A stretch of DNA of 35,099 nt from the NCBI GenBank assembly GCA_944358675.1, contig CALVRN010000011.1, positions 1-35,099 on the forward strand, in the 5' to 3' direction. Under the pieces are notes generated by a model that had not been told where the DNA came from, did no database searches, and was given only the letters and a program-made list of their open reading frames with translations. Position numbers and translations under genes: made by a program. Source of the stretch: an uncultured Bacilli bacterium. Lineage in GTDB: Bacteria > Bacillota_I > Bacilli_A > RF39 > UBA660. Below, piece by piece: positions 1 to 7,370 of this stretch (position 1 is the first letter of the stretch; each line of letters starts with the position of its first letter).

Positions 1-1
1 T

Positions 2-715
2 GGAGCAAATCATAAAGAACAAACAATTACAGAAATAGAATCTTTAAAAAGACAAAGAAATAGATTAAAAGATGCTTGTAAAACAAGCATAATTACTCTA
101 GAAGAATTTACAGAAGAAATAAAAAGTATTGATGATAGACTACAAGAGTTAGAAAATAATTTAAAAAATAACGTTCTAACAATAGATGATATTAATCTAG
201 ATAGTCCATCTATTTATAAAGATATTGATAAAATAAAACAAATAAAACTATATGATAAATTATTAGATAAATCATCTATATGGAATAACTTATCTAAACA
301 AAAACGGCAAGAACTATGTATGAAATACATTGAAACCATAGATTTAGGTTATGATGAAAATAGAAAAGTAACAATTGAAAAAGTAAATTTTAGAAAGTCA
401 TTTCTAGAAGAATATAGTACTCTATTTACAGAAGGTATCGTGGATAAAGAAGTAACAGTATCTTACAAAGATACTACCAAAGTAATAAGTTTATCTTCTC
501 CAAAAAATGAAAAAGAAATAGAAGACTACATTCACAAATTACAAAGCTATTATAAAGTAGAATACTTTAAAATAGATGTAATCAGAGAAGAAGAAGGAAC
601 GTTTTATCTAGAATATAGTCCGAATAAAAAGCAAGAAATTATAAAATTAATTCCCATCAAAGATGAAAAAGTTTTTAAACCTAATCTAGGATATGGCGTA
701 ATAGCAGTATCATAA
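2..715 (+). CDS. Large serine recombinase, C-terminal part (5' end outside window)
   Basis: The frame is open from base 2 without a stop, so this is the last 237 residues of a longer protein; the ATG at 320 is only an internal methionine. The first part is a charged helical stretch (RLKDACKTSIITLEEFTEEI and a following leucine-rich segment ending in LQELENN) typical of the coiled-coil region in large serine recombinases. A mixed alpha/beta tail ending in GYGVIAVS follows. Such enzymes integrate and excise phages, islands and Tn4451-type elements; the catalytic serine domain would lie upstream and is not visible. A hairpin terminator follows directly at 719. Its position beside a defence island suggests that it mobilised all or part of the island (inference). 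Assignment to the family is fairly sure; the element type is unknown. Confidence 0.8.
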   Translation, partial: GANHKEQTITEIESLKRQRNRLKDACKTSIITLEEFTEEIKSIDDRLQELENNLKNNVLTIDDINLDSPSIYKDIDKIKQIKLYDKLLDKSSIWNNLSKQKRQELCMKYIETIDLGYDENRKVTIEKVNFRKSFLEEYSTLFTEGIVDKEVTVSYKDTTKVISLSSPKNEKEIEDYIHKLQSYYKVEYFKIDVIREEEGTFYLEYSPNKKQEIIKLIPIKDEKVFKPNLGYGVIAVS

Positions 716-718
716 ATC

Positions 719-776
719 AAAAAGAGTGTACATGAATTTCAAAATAATAATGAAATAAATGTACACTTTTTCTTTA
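719..776 (+). terminator. Intrinsic terminator of the recombinase gene
   Basis: AAAAAGAGTGTACAT (719-733) pairs with ATGTACACTTTTT (759-771), followed by CTTT. It starts three bases after the recombinase stop codon. Both arms contain the palindrome TGTACA, which recurs further downstream. Confidence 0.7.
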
Positions 777-777
777 A

Positions 778-1095
778 AAATGTTTTTAAAATTTCCAAAA
801 AAATGTACAAATCGCCTCAAAAATCTTTAAAAAATAGGTAATTTTGTCAGACTTCTGACTGACAAATAAGTAATTTTAGGCATTTTTGATAGAAATCCTG
901 TTAGACAAAAGTCAGACAAAATAAACACTGTCGGACAATTACAATCTTCTAAAATCCTTATAATACGGTCAAACTCGCCACTGGCGATGTTGTTTGTCAG
1001 ACACAGTTATCCTGTTTAAAATGACTTCTCGAAAATGTACATAAAATTCTTAAAAATTCAAAAATTTAGAGACATAGAAATGTACTAACACATGC
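778..1095. other. Non-coding region with repeated GTCAGAC/TTGTCAG motifs and hairpins
   Basis: No convincing gene lies here. TTTGTCAG (843-850) and CTGACAAA (859-866) form an inverted repeat, with GTCAGA-CT-TCTGAC nested at 846-859. Related copies are GTCAGACAAA (911-920), GTCGGACAA (930-938) and TTGTCAGACA (994-1003). A perfect hairpin TCGCCA-C-TGGCGA lies at 975-987. TGTACA occurs at 804 and 1036, and TGTACT at 1081. Because it lies next to a serine recombinase gene, the region could hold recombinase binding sites or an attachment site, but this is inference. Confidence 0.5.
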
Positions 1096-1124
1096 TTTGT
1101 AAAATGCTGAAAATATGCTATAAT
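1096..1124 (+). promoter_or_regulatory. Promoter for the MBL/membrane protein pair
   Basis: TTTGTA (1096-1101), a 17-base spacer, then TATAAT (1119-1124). The TGC just before the -10 makes it an extended -10 promoter. It drives a short leader with a terminator hairpin before the gene at 1207. Confidence 0.6.
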
Positions 1125-1137
1125 CATTGTAGAAGAT

Positions 1138-1176
1138 AAGCAGTATTTAATCTTTTTAAGATGGATACTGCTTTTT
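1138..1176 (+). terminator. Leader terminator/attenuator upstream of the MBL-fold gene
   Basis: AGCAGTAT (1139-1146) pairs with ATACTGCT (1165-1172), followed by a T run. The loop contains a second small hairpin, ATCTT-TTT-AAGAT. It lies between the promoter at 1096-1124 and the GGAGGTG ribosome site at 1191-1197, so most transcripts should end after about 45 bases unless read-through is allowed. It could be an attenuator or a stand-alone small RNA; no alternative antiterminator pairing is obvious. Confidence 0.6.
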
Positions 1177-1206
1177 ACTTGTGATAATATGGAGGTGTTA
1201 GTAATA

Positions 1207-2103
1207 ATGGTAAAAATAAAATCATTTTCTACTAATAATGGTGATATGTTTTATATTAGACATGGGAGTGACAATTTTACAATTATTGATTGCTGCATTG
1301 ATGATGAGAATAAAAAATCTATAATTAAAGAACTTAAAATTGAAAGTAAAGATAAGGGGATAACAAGATTAATATCCACGCATCCTGATGATGATCATAT
1401 AAGAGGGTTAAAGTATTTGACAGAAAATTATTCAATACCGAATTTTTATTGTGTTGAGAACAAAGCAACAAAAAATAATCCTACAGATGATTTTAAGAAA
1501 TATTGTGAATTAAGAGATTCAACTAAAGCTTTTTATATTGATAAGGATTGTAATAGAAAATGGATGAATCAATCAAGTAACGAGCGTGGATCTTCAGGCA
1601 TAAATATAAAATGGCCAGATACAACAAATAAATATTTTAAAAGAGCACTACAAGAAGTAAACAATGGATCTTCGCCAAATAACATTTCTCCAATAATAAA
1701 ATATTCATTAGAAAATAATATTAGTATATATTGGTTTGGGGATTTAGAAAGTGAATTTATGAACAACATTAAGAATAATATCGAGTGGACTAGAGCAGAT
1801 ATTATTTTTGCACCACATCACGGTAGAAGTAGTGGAAGAATTCCAAATGAAATTTTGGAAAAAATTAAGCCTAAAATTATAATAATAGGCGAAGCTCCAA
1901 GTAAAGATTTAGATTATTATATTGGATATGAAACAATAACTCAGAATATGGCAAAAGATATTGTTATTATATGTGAGGGTAATACTGCTGATTTTTTTGT
2001 AGAAAATTTCAATTACACCACTATTCCGTCTAATTTAAAAACAATTTATGGCAAAGCATTAATGGGATATAATTATATAGGGAGTTTAGAGTATGATGAG
2101 TAA
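1207..2103 (+). CDS. Metallo-beta-lactamase-fold hydrolase
   Basis: A 298-residue protein of the metallo-beta-lactamase fold, resembling the ComEC C-terminal/RNase-type branch. Visible metal motifs are THPDDDH (58-64), a variant of HxHxDH with Asp in place of the second His, the aspartate of FGDLE (D179) and APHHGRSSG (H204-H205). No signal peptide is seen, so it is probably cytoplasmic. The start at 1207 is preferred because GGAGGTG at 1191-1197 sits nine bases upstream; the ATG at 1189 lies inside that ribosome site. It overlaps the following membrane protein gene by 11 bases, so the two are probably translated together. Such MBL/membrane pairs occur in defence islands, but the substrate (nucleic acid, nucleotide signal or other) cannot be told from sequence. 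Confidence 0.75.
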   Translation: MVKIKSFSTNNGDMFYIRHGSDNFTIIDCCIDDENKKSIIKELKIESKDKGITRLISTHPDDDHIRGLKYLTENYSIPNFYCVENKATKNNPTDDFKKYCELRDSTKAFYIDKDCNRKWMNQSSNERGSSGINIKWPDTTNKYFKRALQEVNNGSSPNNISPIIKYSLENNISIYWFGDLESEFMNNIKNNIEWTRADIIFAPHHGRSSGRIPNEILEKIKPKIIIIGEAPSKDLDYYIGYETITQNMAKDIVIICEGNTADFFVENFNYTTIPSNLKTIYGKALMGYNYIGSLEYDE

Positions 2104-2692
2104 TTATAGTTTTAGAATTAATAAATATTTAAAAGTTTCATTAGCTATTGGCATAATCGATTTATTAGTTTTTTATATAATTAATAAACTTTTCAATTGT
2201 TCCACTCCATTTTCTTTGATTATGGATAATTGGAAATACATTATATTATTTATTAGTAGTATGTTATTAATAATATATTTTTGTGATGTTTTATTTTTTA
2301 GTAACAGAAATACAAAATTTAAAATTTTGTTAATACGACACGAACCTTTTAAAAATTGGCCACAGTACATTGATAAAGGAATTACAATTAGAAGTAAAGA
2401 TAAAAAACTTGACTTTTATTCCAATATATATTGTAAGGTTAGAAATAAGGAAAAAATTCAAGGTATTAGAGATGATGACATTCTTATTAGAGATATTATA
2501 ATTCATATGAGTTTTACAAATTTAATAATAATTTTTTTCTTATTTATATTAGAAAAAATAAACTTACAAATATATATTATATGTTTTGTTTTTTTAGTAA
2601 TAATAGATGTGTTCTTAAATCTAGCATATAGACAATATTTAAAATATTATATTAGTGAAATTTATAGAGAATACCTAAACAATGATAAATAA
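2093..2692 (+). CDS. Four-helix membrane protein paired with the MBL hydrolase
   Basis: A 199-residue protein with about four hydrophobic segments, near residues 13-33, 46-70, 139-156 and 158-180. Between helices 2 and 3 is a polar domain of about 70 residues, likely cytoplasmic, containing the basic/acidic stretch IRSKDKKLDFYSN. I recognise no family. The start ATG (2093, or 2096 in frame) lies inside the end of the MBL gene and follows GGGAG at about 2081. The overlap and lack of a separate promoter argue for a two-gene unit. A membrane effector controlled by the hydrolase is one possibility (inference). No terminator is seen after it. Confidence 0.6.
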   Translation: MMSNYSFRINKYLKVSLAIGIIDLLVFYIINKLFNCSTPFSLIMDNWKYIILFISSMLLIIYFCDVLFFSNRNTKFKILLIRHEPFKNWPQYIDKGITIRSKDKKLDFYSNIYCKVRNKEKIQGIRDDDILIRDIIIHMSFTNLIIIFFLFILEKINLQIYIICFVFLVIIDVFLNLAYRQYLKYYISEIYREYLNNDK

Positions 2693-2737
2693 ATTAATTA
2701 ATTATAATAATATATTTTGTTAGATTATAATAATAAA
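2693..2737. other. AT-rich spacer without features
   Basis: Start of a roughly 450-base stretch without an intact gene, running to the next CDS at 3148. It is almost pure A/T, with no terminator or promoter that I can defend. The rest of the stretch holds the gene remnant at 2738-2937, a doubtful 35-codon frame and the promoter at 3100. Confidence 0.4.
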
Positions 2738-2937
2738 AAATAAATTATCTAGATTTAAAAATAAAATATGTGATATGTAGAAATAGTATTGAAGAATTAA
2801 AAGAGATAGGTTTTAAATTTGATTACCAAGAATATGATGATATATTTAGCAATTTAGAGATTAGAAACTTTATGTATCATTATGCATTTCCTAAAAATGC
2901 TGATATAAATTATAACAAAGTATTGTTTGGTGTGTGA
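2738..2937 (+). pseudogene. Remnant of an unknown gene (C-terminal fragment)
   Basis: A frame without a start codon is open from about 2738 to a TGA at 2935-2937. Its product is not low-complexity and reads like a real protein end: SIEELKEIGFKFDYQEYDDI, then NLEIRNFMYHYAFPKNADIN. It is cut off upstream by stop codons in AT-rich DNA. I do not recognise the family. It suggests an earlier cargo gene lost by deletion at this junction of two defence modules. Confidence 0.45.
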
Positions 2938-2950
2938 ATCGACACTTAAT

Positions 2951-3058
2951 ATGACAGAAAAGGAACTGAACGATTTGCTTAACAAATGTCTTAAAGAATT
3001 AATAAAAAGGCTAACTAAAGAAATAAATAAAACAAAATATAAATTTTTAATTAATTAA
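2951..3058 (+). CDS. Doubtful 35-residue peptide or gene fragment
   Basis: ATG at 2951 opens a 35-codon frame, MTEKELNDLLNKCLKELIKR and on, helical and charged. No good ribosome site precedes it; the ATG is 13 bases after the stop of the remnant upstream. It may be a real small protein, another piece of a decayed gene, or chance. Listed because the helical heptad-like pattern is not typical of random AT-rich frames. Confidence 0.2.
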   Translation: MTEKELNDLLNKCLKELIKRLTKEINKTKYKFLIN

Positions 3059-3099
3059 AAAATAGAAAATGAATACTCATAACGTTAAATGAATATGTG

Positions 3100-3128
3100 T
3101 TGATAAAGTAGACTGTTATCTGTATAAT
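3100..3128 (+). promoter_or_regulatory. Promoter of the GmrSD-like operon
   Basis: TTGATA (3100-3105), 17 bases, then TATAAT (3123-3128), with the start codon 20 bases further on, preceded by GAGGTG. Confidence 0.7.
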
Positions 3129-3147
3129 TTTATATAGAGGTGATACG

Positions 3148-4977
3148 ATGATAAAACATACAGATCCATACAAAATTTCTCAAATATTTTCCAATGAAAG
3201 AAGTATTTTATATAATATTCCAAAATATCAAAGAGAATATACATGGGGACAAAAAGAATGGGGATTATTGTTTAATGATGTTATAGAAAATGATTATGGT
3301 TATTTTTTAGGATCTATTATTTGTGTTGATAATAGTACAAGTGCGATGAGTGACGCAATATTAGAAGTAATTGATGGCCAACAAAGGATAACTTCTATTT
3401 CTATATTGTTAATTACATTATATGAAAAGTTATGTGAATACAAAGAACAATTGGATGAAGATCAAATAACAGATTTAAACAATGTCAAACGAGAATTAGT
3501 AGTAAGAAGAGATGGAAAAAATATTCCAAGATTGACACCACAAGTGCAAAATCATAATAGAGATGATTATTTTAGTCTACTATGTGAAAAAAGATTGTTA
3601 TTTGATTATGAAAAGAAAAACAATGCAGGCAATAGAAGAATATATAAAGCATATAATTATTTTTCAAATTTAATAGATAAATATATTGAAGAAATAAAAA
3701 GTGAATATTCAGATAAAAATAACATTGAAATTTTATTTGAACTAGTTAATAGATTTAATTCAGCAGTATTGGTATCAATTGAAGTGGAAACACATAAAGA
3801 TGCTTATATGTTATTTGAATCATTAAATAATAGAGGAGTTCCTTTGTCAGCAATCGATTTAATAAAGAATTTATTAATTAGTGTTTCAGATGCGGATGGA
3901 AATTCAGAAGAATGTTATTCAAAATGGAAGAAAATATTAGCATATTTAAGCGATGATTATAGTGTACAGGAAAGATTTTTTAGACAGTTTTATAATGCCT
4001 ATAGAGATGAATTAAATGTGCCTTATAAAACAGAAGGAAAAGTAAAATATGCTTTAGGACCTCTAGCAACTAAAACAACGTTATTAGACATCTATGAAAA
4101 ACTAATTAAGACTGATTACAGAAAATTTTTAAATAGAATTGAAAAAGAAGCTAAAAATTATTCCATTTTAATCAATAATGCTAATGAAGATGATAGTATT
4201 GAAAAACTAGAAAAGCCATTATTTAATTTAGATAAAATTCAAGGTGCCCCATCATATATTTTACTTTTATATTTATTATCAAATAAAGATAGATTGAATT
4301 TAGATAATGATATTATTGCGAATATTATCAATTATTTAACAAAGTTTTTTGTTAGAAGAAATATTACAGATTATCCAAACACAAGAAACTTAACAAAAAT
4401 ATTTATGGATTTAGTATCCTTGATTGCAAACAAACAAGGGACAGATATATATAATTTAATTGTTAATAATCTAAAAAACAACTCATCATCTGATGAAATA
4501 TTTGAAGAGAAACTAAGAGGACCAATATATTCAGATAATCCAGATGCTACAAGGTTCTTATTATGTTATTATGAAGATAAATTTAAAACAAATGAAATAT
4601 ATACAAATCTATGGAGTAGAGATAAAAGTAATAAATACATTTGGACAATAGAACATATTTTTCCTGAAGGAGAAAATATCCCAACTGACTGGATTGATAT
4701 GATAGCAAATGGCGATAGAGATTTAGCAATTGAATATTTAAATAGATATACTCATACTTTAGGAAATTTAACTGTAACAGGGTATAATCAAAACTTAAGT
4801 AATTTGTCTTTTGAAAAGAAAAAAAATAGAGTTAATAAGGATGGAAATTATATTGGCTATAGAAATGGATTGAAGCTAAATGAAGATGTAGTTAACAAAG
4901 ATGCTTGGCATATTGATGATATAAAAATGAGAACAAATAAGTTAGTAGATTTTTTTATGAAAGAGTTTGAATTATAA
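3148..4977 (+). CDS. GmrSD-like DUF262/DUF1524 nuclease
   Basis: A 609-residue protein with the two-domain layout of type IV, modification-dependent restriction enzymes (GmrSD, BrxU relatives). The N-terminal DUF262 domain (ParB/Srx-like, NTP-binding) shows IPKYQREYTW (24-33) and DGQQRIT (76-82). The C-terminal DUF1524 HNH-type nuclease domain shows IEHIFPEG (E502-H503) and HTLGNLTVTGYNQNLSN near 538. Length is that of fused single-chain GmrSD proteins. In the family, nucleotide binding controls cleavage of modified (for example glucosylated) phage DNA in the cytoplasm. The start has GAGGTG seven bases upstream and its own promoter. It leads an operon with a membrane protein and a helical protein, which is not the usual solitary setting of GmrSD. 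Both key motifs look intact. Confidence 0.85.
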   Translation: MIKHTDPYKISQIFSNERSILYNIPKYQREYTWGQKEWGLLFNDVIENDYGYFLGSIICVDNSTSAMSDAILEVIDGQQRITSISILLITLYEKLCEYKEQLDEDQITDLNNVKRELVVRRDGKNIPRLTPQVQNHNRDDYFSLLCEKRLLFDYEKKNNAGNRRIYKAYNYFSNLIDKYIEEIKSEYSDKNNIEILFELVNRFNSAVLVSIEVETHKDAYMLFESLNNRGVPLSAIDLIKNLLISVSDADGNSEECYSKWKKILAYLSDDYSVQERFFRQFYNAYRDELNVPYKTEGKVKYALGPLATKTTLLDIYEKLIKTDYRKFLNRIEKEAKNYSILINNANEDDSIEKLEKPLFNLDKIQGAPSYILLLYLLSNKDRLNLDNDIIANIINYLTKFFVRRNITDYPNTRNLTKIFMDLVSLIANKQGTDIYNLIVNNLKNNSSSDEIFEEKLRGPIYSDNPDATRFLLCYYEDKFKTNEIYTNLWSRDKSNKYIWTIEHIFPEGENIPTDWIDMIANGDRDLAIEYLNRYTHTLGNLTVTGYNQNLSNLSFEKKKNRVNKDGNYIGYRNGLKLNEDVVNKDAWHIDDIKMRTNKLVDFFMKEFEL

Positions 4978-4978
4978 A

Positions 4979-5560
4979 ATGAAGGAGGCAAAAGTTGTTA
5001 TAATCGTATCAACTATATTATTAATTATTCTAATGCCCCTAGGAGCTTATTACTACTTTGCTTCCGAATTTATTTATAATATTTTAATTAGTATTATAAC
5101 TGGAATTGTTGTTACGATTATAACATCACTTTGTCAGTATTTTGTTATGAAAGAAAAGATAAAAAATAATATTTTCAACTGTTATTTTGATATGTATAAG
5201 GCGATATATGTTTCAAAGCATAAAAAGGCGTTATTTCATTATCCGGTGTTAAATATTTATAAAAGATTATTAGTATTTTCTGATGAATTATCAAAAAATC
5301 TTTCTGAGTATTCTAGTTTCTATCCAACCACAAGGAATAAATTATACAAAAAATTGAATCCGACTTTAAATCCTAATTTTGATAAATTTAATATTAAAAA
5401 TCTTTCAAAATTAATTTTACCATTAAATTCAAAAAGATTTAAAGAGCTAATTATGCCAATGCAAGAAACATTAGAAAAGATTTTAAGAGAAATAAATGTT
5501 AAAAAATTTGAAAAAGAACTGATGGAATATAAAAAAATATATAAGGTTTTAAATAAATAA
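4979..5560 (+). CDS. Two-helix membrane protein, function unknown
   Basis: A protein of about 193 residues with two N-terminal membrane helices (VVIIVSTILLIILMPLGAYY and ILISIITGIVVTIITSLCQYF) and a soluble, basic, mostly helical C-terminal part of about 130 residues ending in a probable coiled coil. The ATG at 4979 lies one base after the stop of the nuclease gene; a TTG at 4967 would add four residues and overlap it. The ribosome site is weak (GAAAGAG), which suggests translational coupling to the upstream gene. No family is recognised. The layout of membrane hairpin plus cytosolic helical domain is common among membrane-damaging effectors of defence systems, but that role is a guess. Confidence 0.6.
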   Translation: MKEAKVVIIVSTILLIILMPLGAYYYFASEFIYNILISIITGIVVTIITSLCQYFVMKEKIKNNIFNCYFDMYKAIYVSKHKKALFHYPVLNIYKRLLVFSDELSKNLSEYSSFYPTTRNKLYKKLNPTLNPNFDKFNIKNLSKLILPLNSKRFKELIMPMQETLEKILREINVKKFEKELMEYKKIYKVLNK

Positions 5561-5618
5561 AAAGAGGTGTTGCCATATAGCTTACGATTTTTCATTAACA
5601 GGAGAGAAATTCAAAAAA

Positions 5619-6185
5619 TTGTATTGGAATTATTATAACTTACTTGAACAAGATTTTATAAATACACTGCGATATGTTGCATTAGATTATGATAATTTTG
5701 ATTGTTTTTCAAATGAGTATATAAAATTACTAGAATTAATTTGCTCAGAAGTGGAAAACATTTTGAAATGTTTATGTGGAACAAAGAACCAAAATATAAA
5801 AGATTATAGAGAAAAAATAATAAAAATTTATCCCGAAATAGTCAATGAACAAGTGTATATAGCAGAAATAAAGAAGTACAAGTGTATTCCCTTTAAAAAA
5901 TTTGAAAATAAAAATGCTCCAGATTGGTGGAAAGACTACAATTTTGTAAAACATAATAGATTAGTTAATTATAAAAAGGCAACGCAAAAAAATGTATTAG
6001 ATTCGTTAGCAGCTTTGTTTTTACTTGAGCAAATATTATCTAGTAAAATAAAAAGTAAAAACTGCATCATTTTAAATTCAAATTTTTTCTATACTGAAAG
6101 GAAAAATAACATTTTTGATAGTGAGGTATATATGAGTACATGTACAGATGAAGAGTTAGAAAGAGCTATAGAAGAAAGTAATTGA
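5619..6185 (+). CDS. Helical KHNR-motif protein, possibly HEPN-like
   Basis: A largely helical cytoplasmic protein. A conserved-looking block, WWKDYNFVKHNRLVNYKKA (residues about 106-124 from the TTG start), resembles a recurrent family of hypothetical proteins with a YN-x-VKH-x-R signature; a HEPN-type RNase fold is possible, but the classic Rx4-6H motif is not clear. The listed start is TTG at 5619, with AGGAGA about 12 bases upstream. The frame stays open further upstream, and an ATA codon at 5577 sits exactly seven bases after GAGGTG (5564-5569); starting there adds 14 residues (IAYDFSLTGEKFKK). It closes the operon that begins with the GmrSD-like nuclease, 58 bases after the membrane protein gene. 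Confidence 0.6.
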   Translation: MYWNYYNLLEQDFINTLRYVALDYDNFDCFSNEYIKLLELICSEVENILKCLCGTKNQNIKDYREKIIKIYPEIVNEQVYIAEIKKYKCIPFKKFENKNAPDWWKDYNFVKHNRLVNYKKATQKNVLDSLAALFLLEQILSSKIKSKNCIILNSNFFYTERKNNIFDSEVYMSTCTDEELERAIEESN

Positions 6186-6241
6186 CATAGCTAATAAATA
6201 AATTCCTTTATTAATCATAAAATGATGTGTAAGAAATAAAA

Positions 6242-6367
6242 TATACTTCACTTTCTCTTAATCAGAGCTAACATACACTACAAGGAATCGATTTTTATCT
6301 AATTATTTTAAAAGATGGTACCCATCGCCCAATTGAAAAAATAACTAGGAGTTAATTCTAGTTTTTT
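6242..6367 (+). repeat. RNA-like repeat element, copy A, ending in a terminator
   Basis: About 126 bases that match 14747-14878 imperfectly, with an uninterrupted 24-base identical core (6280-6303) beginning ACAAGGAATCGATTTTTATC. Both copies can fold the same way: TTATCT pairs with AGATGG here (two G-U pairs) and with AGATAA in copy B. The 3' hairpin AACTAGGA-GTTAA-TTCTAGTT (G-U at one step) matches AACTAGGA-TAATATT-TCCTAGTT in copy B. It ends in six Ts and so also terminates the 3148-6185 operon. No clear own promoter is seen. It may be a small RNA gene copy or duplicated island-end DNA. Confidence 0.7.
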
Positions 6368-6418
6368 GTATATTATAAAGTTGATATAGTATTATAATGC
6401 AATCGATTATAGTAACGT

Positions 6419-6447
6419 TTTACTATTGTTTTCACACATGATATAAT
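6419..6447 (+). promoter_or_regulatory. Promoter of the Fic gene
   Basis: TTTACT (6419-6424), 17 bases, TATAAT (6442-6447); the gene starts 26 bases later with an AGGTG ribosome site. Confidence 0.6.
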
Positions 6448-6473
6448 GATATAGAAATGTTAGGTGAAGTTAT

Positions 6474-7307
6474 ATGAGTGAAAAAGATTTAGATTGTAGT
6501 ATGAATCCTTATCAAGAAGAACAAAAACCTAAAGGTTATATAAAACAGTTACAATGGGATATGGCAATAGGGTTACAACAAGTAGATAATTTAAAACCAT
6601 CTAAATACTTAGAACAAATAAAAGAAAAAAACATCTTAGGTGAATTAACACTAAAAGAGGTAGAACAAAGGTTAAGAGAATATTACACCACAAAAGAAAA
6701 GAATATTAATCATAATGAATTAGAATGTGATTTTGTATCAATGAGAATTGTTGAGTTACTAGATCAAGGTAATTTTGAATTATCAGTAGATTATCTAAAA
6801 TATATTCATAAATATTTATTCCAAGATGTATATGAATTTGCAGGAGAGTTTAGAAAAACTGATTTTTCTAAACATGAAAAAATATTAAATAATGATTCAG
6901 TTGCTTATGGAGACTCTAAAACCCTAACTGAATCCTTAGAATACGATATTAGTCTAGAAAAAGAGAAAGACTACAAAAATATGAATATTGTAGAAGTGAT
7001 TAAAAATATTACTGATTTTACATCTAGTATATGGCAAGTACACCCCTTTAGAGAAGGCAACACTAGAACAACAGCAGTATTCATAGAGAAATATTTAATC
7101 AGTTTAGGATACGATGTAGATAATTCATTATTTAAAGATAAATCAGTATATTTTAGAAATGCATTAGCTAGAAGTAATTATTTTAATAATTATTTAAATA
7201 TAAAAGAAGACAATACTTATCTAATTAAATTTTATGAAAACTTATTATTAGGTAAAAATAATAATTTGCACTCTGAAGATTTAATTGTAAAAGAATTATT
7301 TACTTAA
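6474..7307 (+). CDS. Fic family protein (probable AMPylase)
   Basis: A 277-residue protein with the complete Fic core motif HPFREGNTRT (190-199); the His is the catalytic base, the acidic residue and GN bind metal and phosphates, and the Arg binds ATP. In the Fic family this motif transfers AMP or another phosphate-containing group to a target protein hydroxyl. The upstream Fic-type helix block (DVYEFAGEFRKTDF) is also present. The N-terminal 90 residues are helical and resemble the extension found in stand-alone bacterial Fic proteins. I cannot find a clear inhibitory [S/T]xxxE[G/N] helix within it, and no antitoxin gene adjoins it. It has its own promoter and lies between repeat copy A and the adenine methylase. 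The target is unknown; toxin, defence or housekeeping roles are all possible. Confidence 0.85.
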   Translation: MSEKDLDCSMNPYQEEQKPKGYIKQLQWDMAIGLQQVDNLKPSKYLEQIKEKNILGELTLKEVEQRLREYYTTKEKNINHNELECDFVSMRIVELLDQGNFELSVDYLKYIHKYLFQDVYEFAGEFRKTDFSKHEKILNNDSVAYGDSKTLTESLEYDISLEKEKDYKNMNIVEVIKNITDFTSSIWQVHPFREGNTRTTAVFIEKYLISLGYDVDNSLFKDKSVYFRNALARSNYFNNYLNIKEDNTYLIKFYENLLLGKNNNLHSEDLIVKELFT

Positions 7308-7370
7308 CATAAAAATATTTTAAAAATAAGAAAATAATGGTATAATTTAATAAAATAATAGGAGGTCAAA

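Noticed and set aside
719-1005. CRISPR array from repeated GTCAGAC and TGTACA motifs
   Set aside because: Motifs are only 6-10 bases, irregularly spaced and partly inverted; no cas genes nearby.
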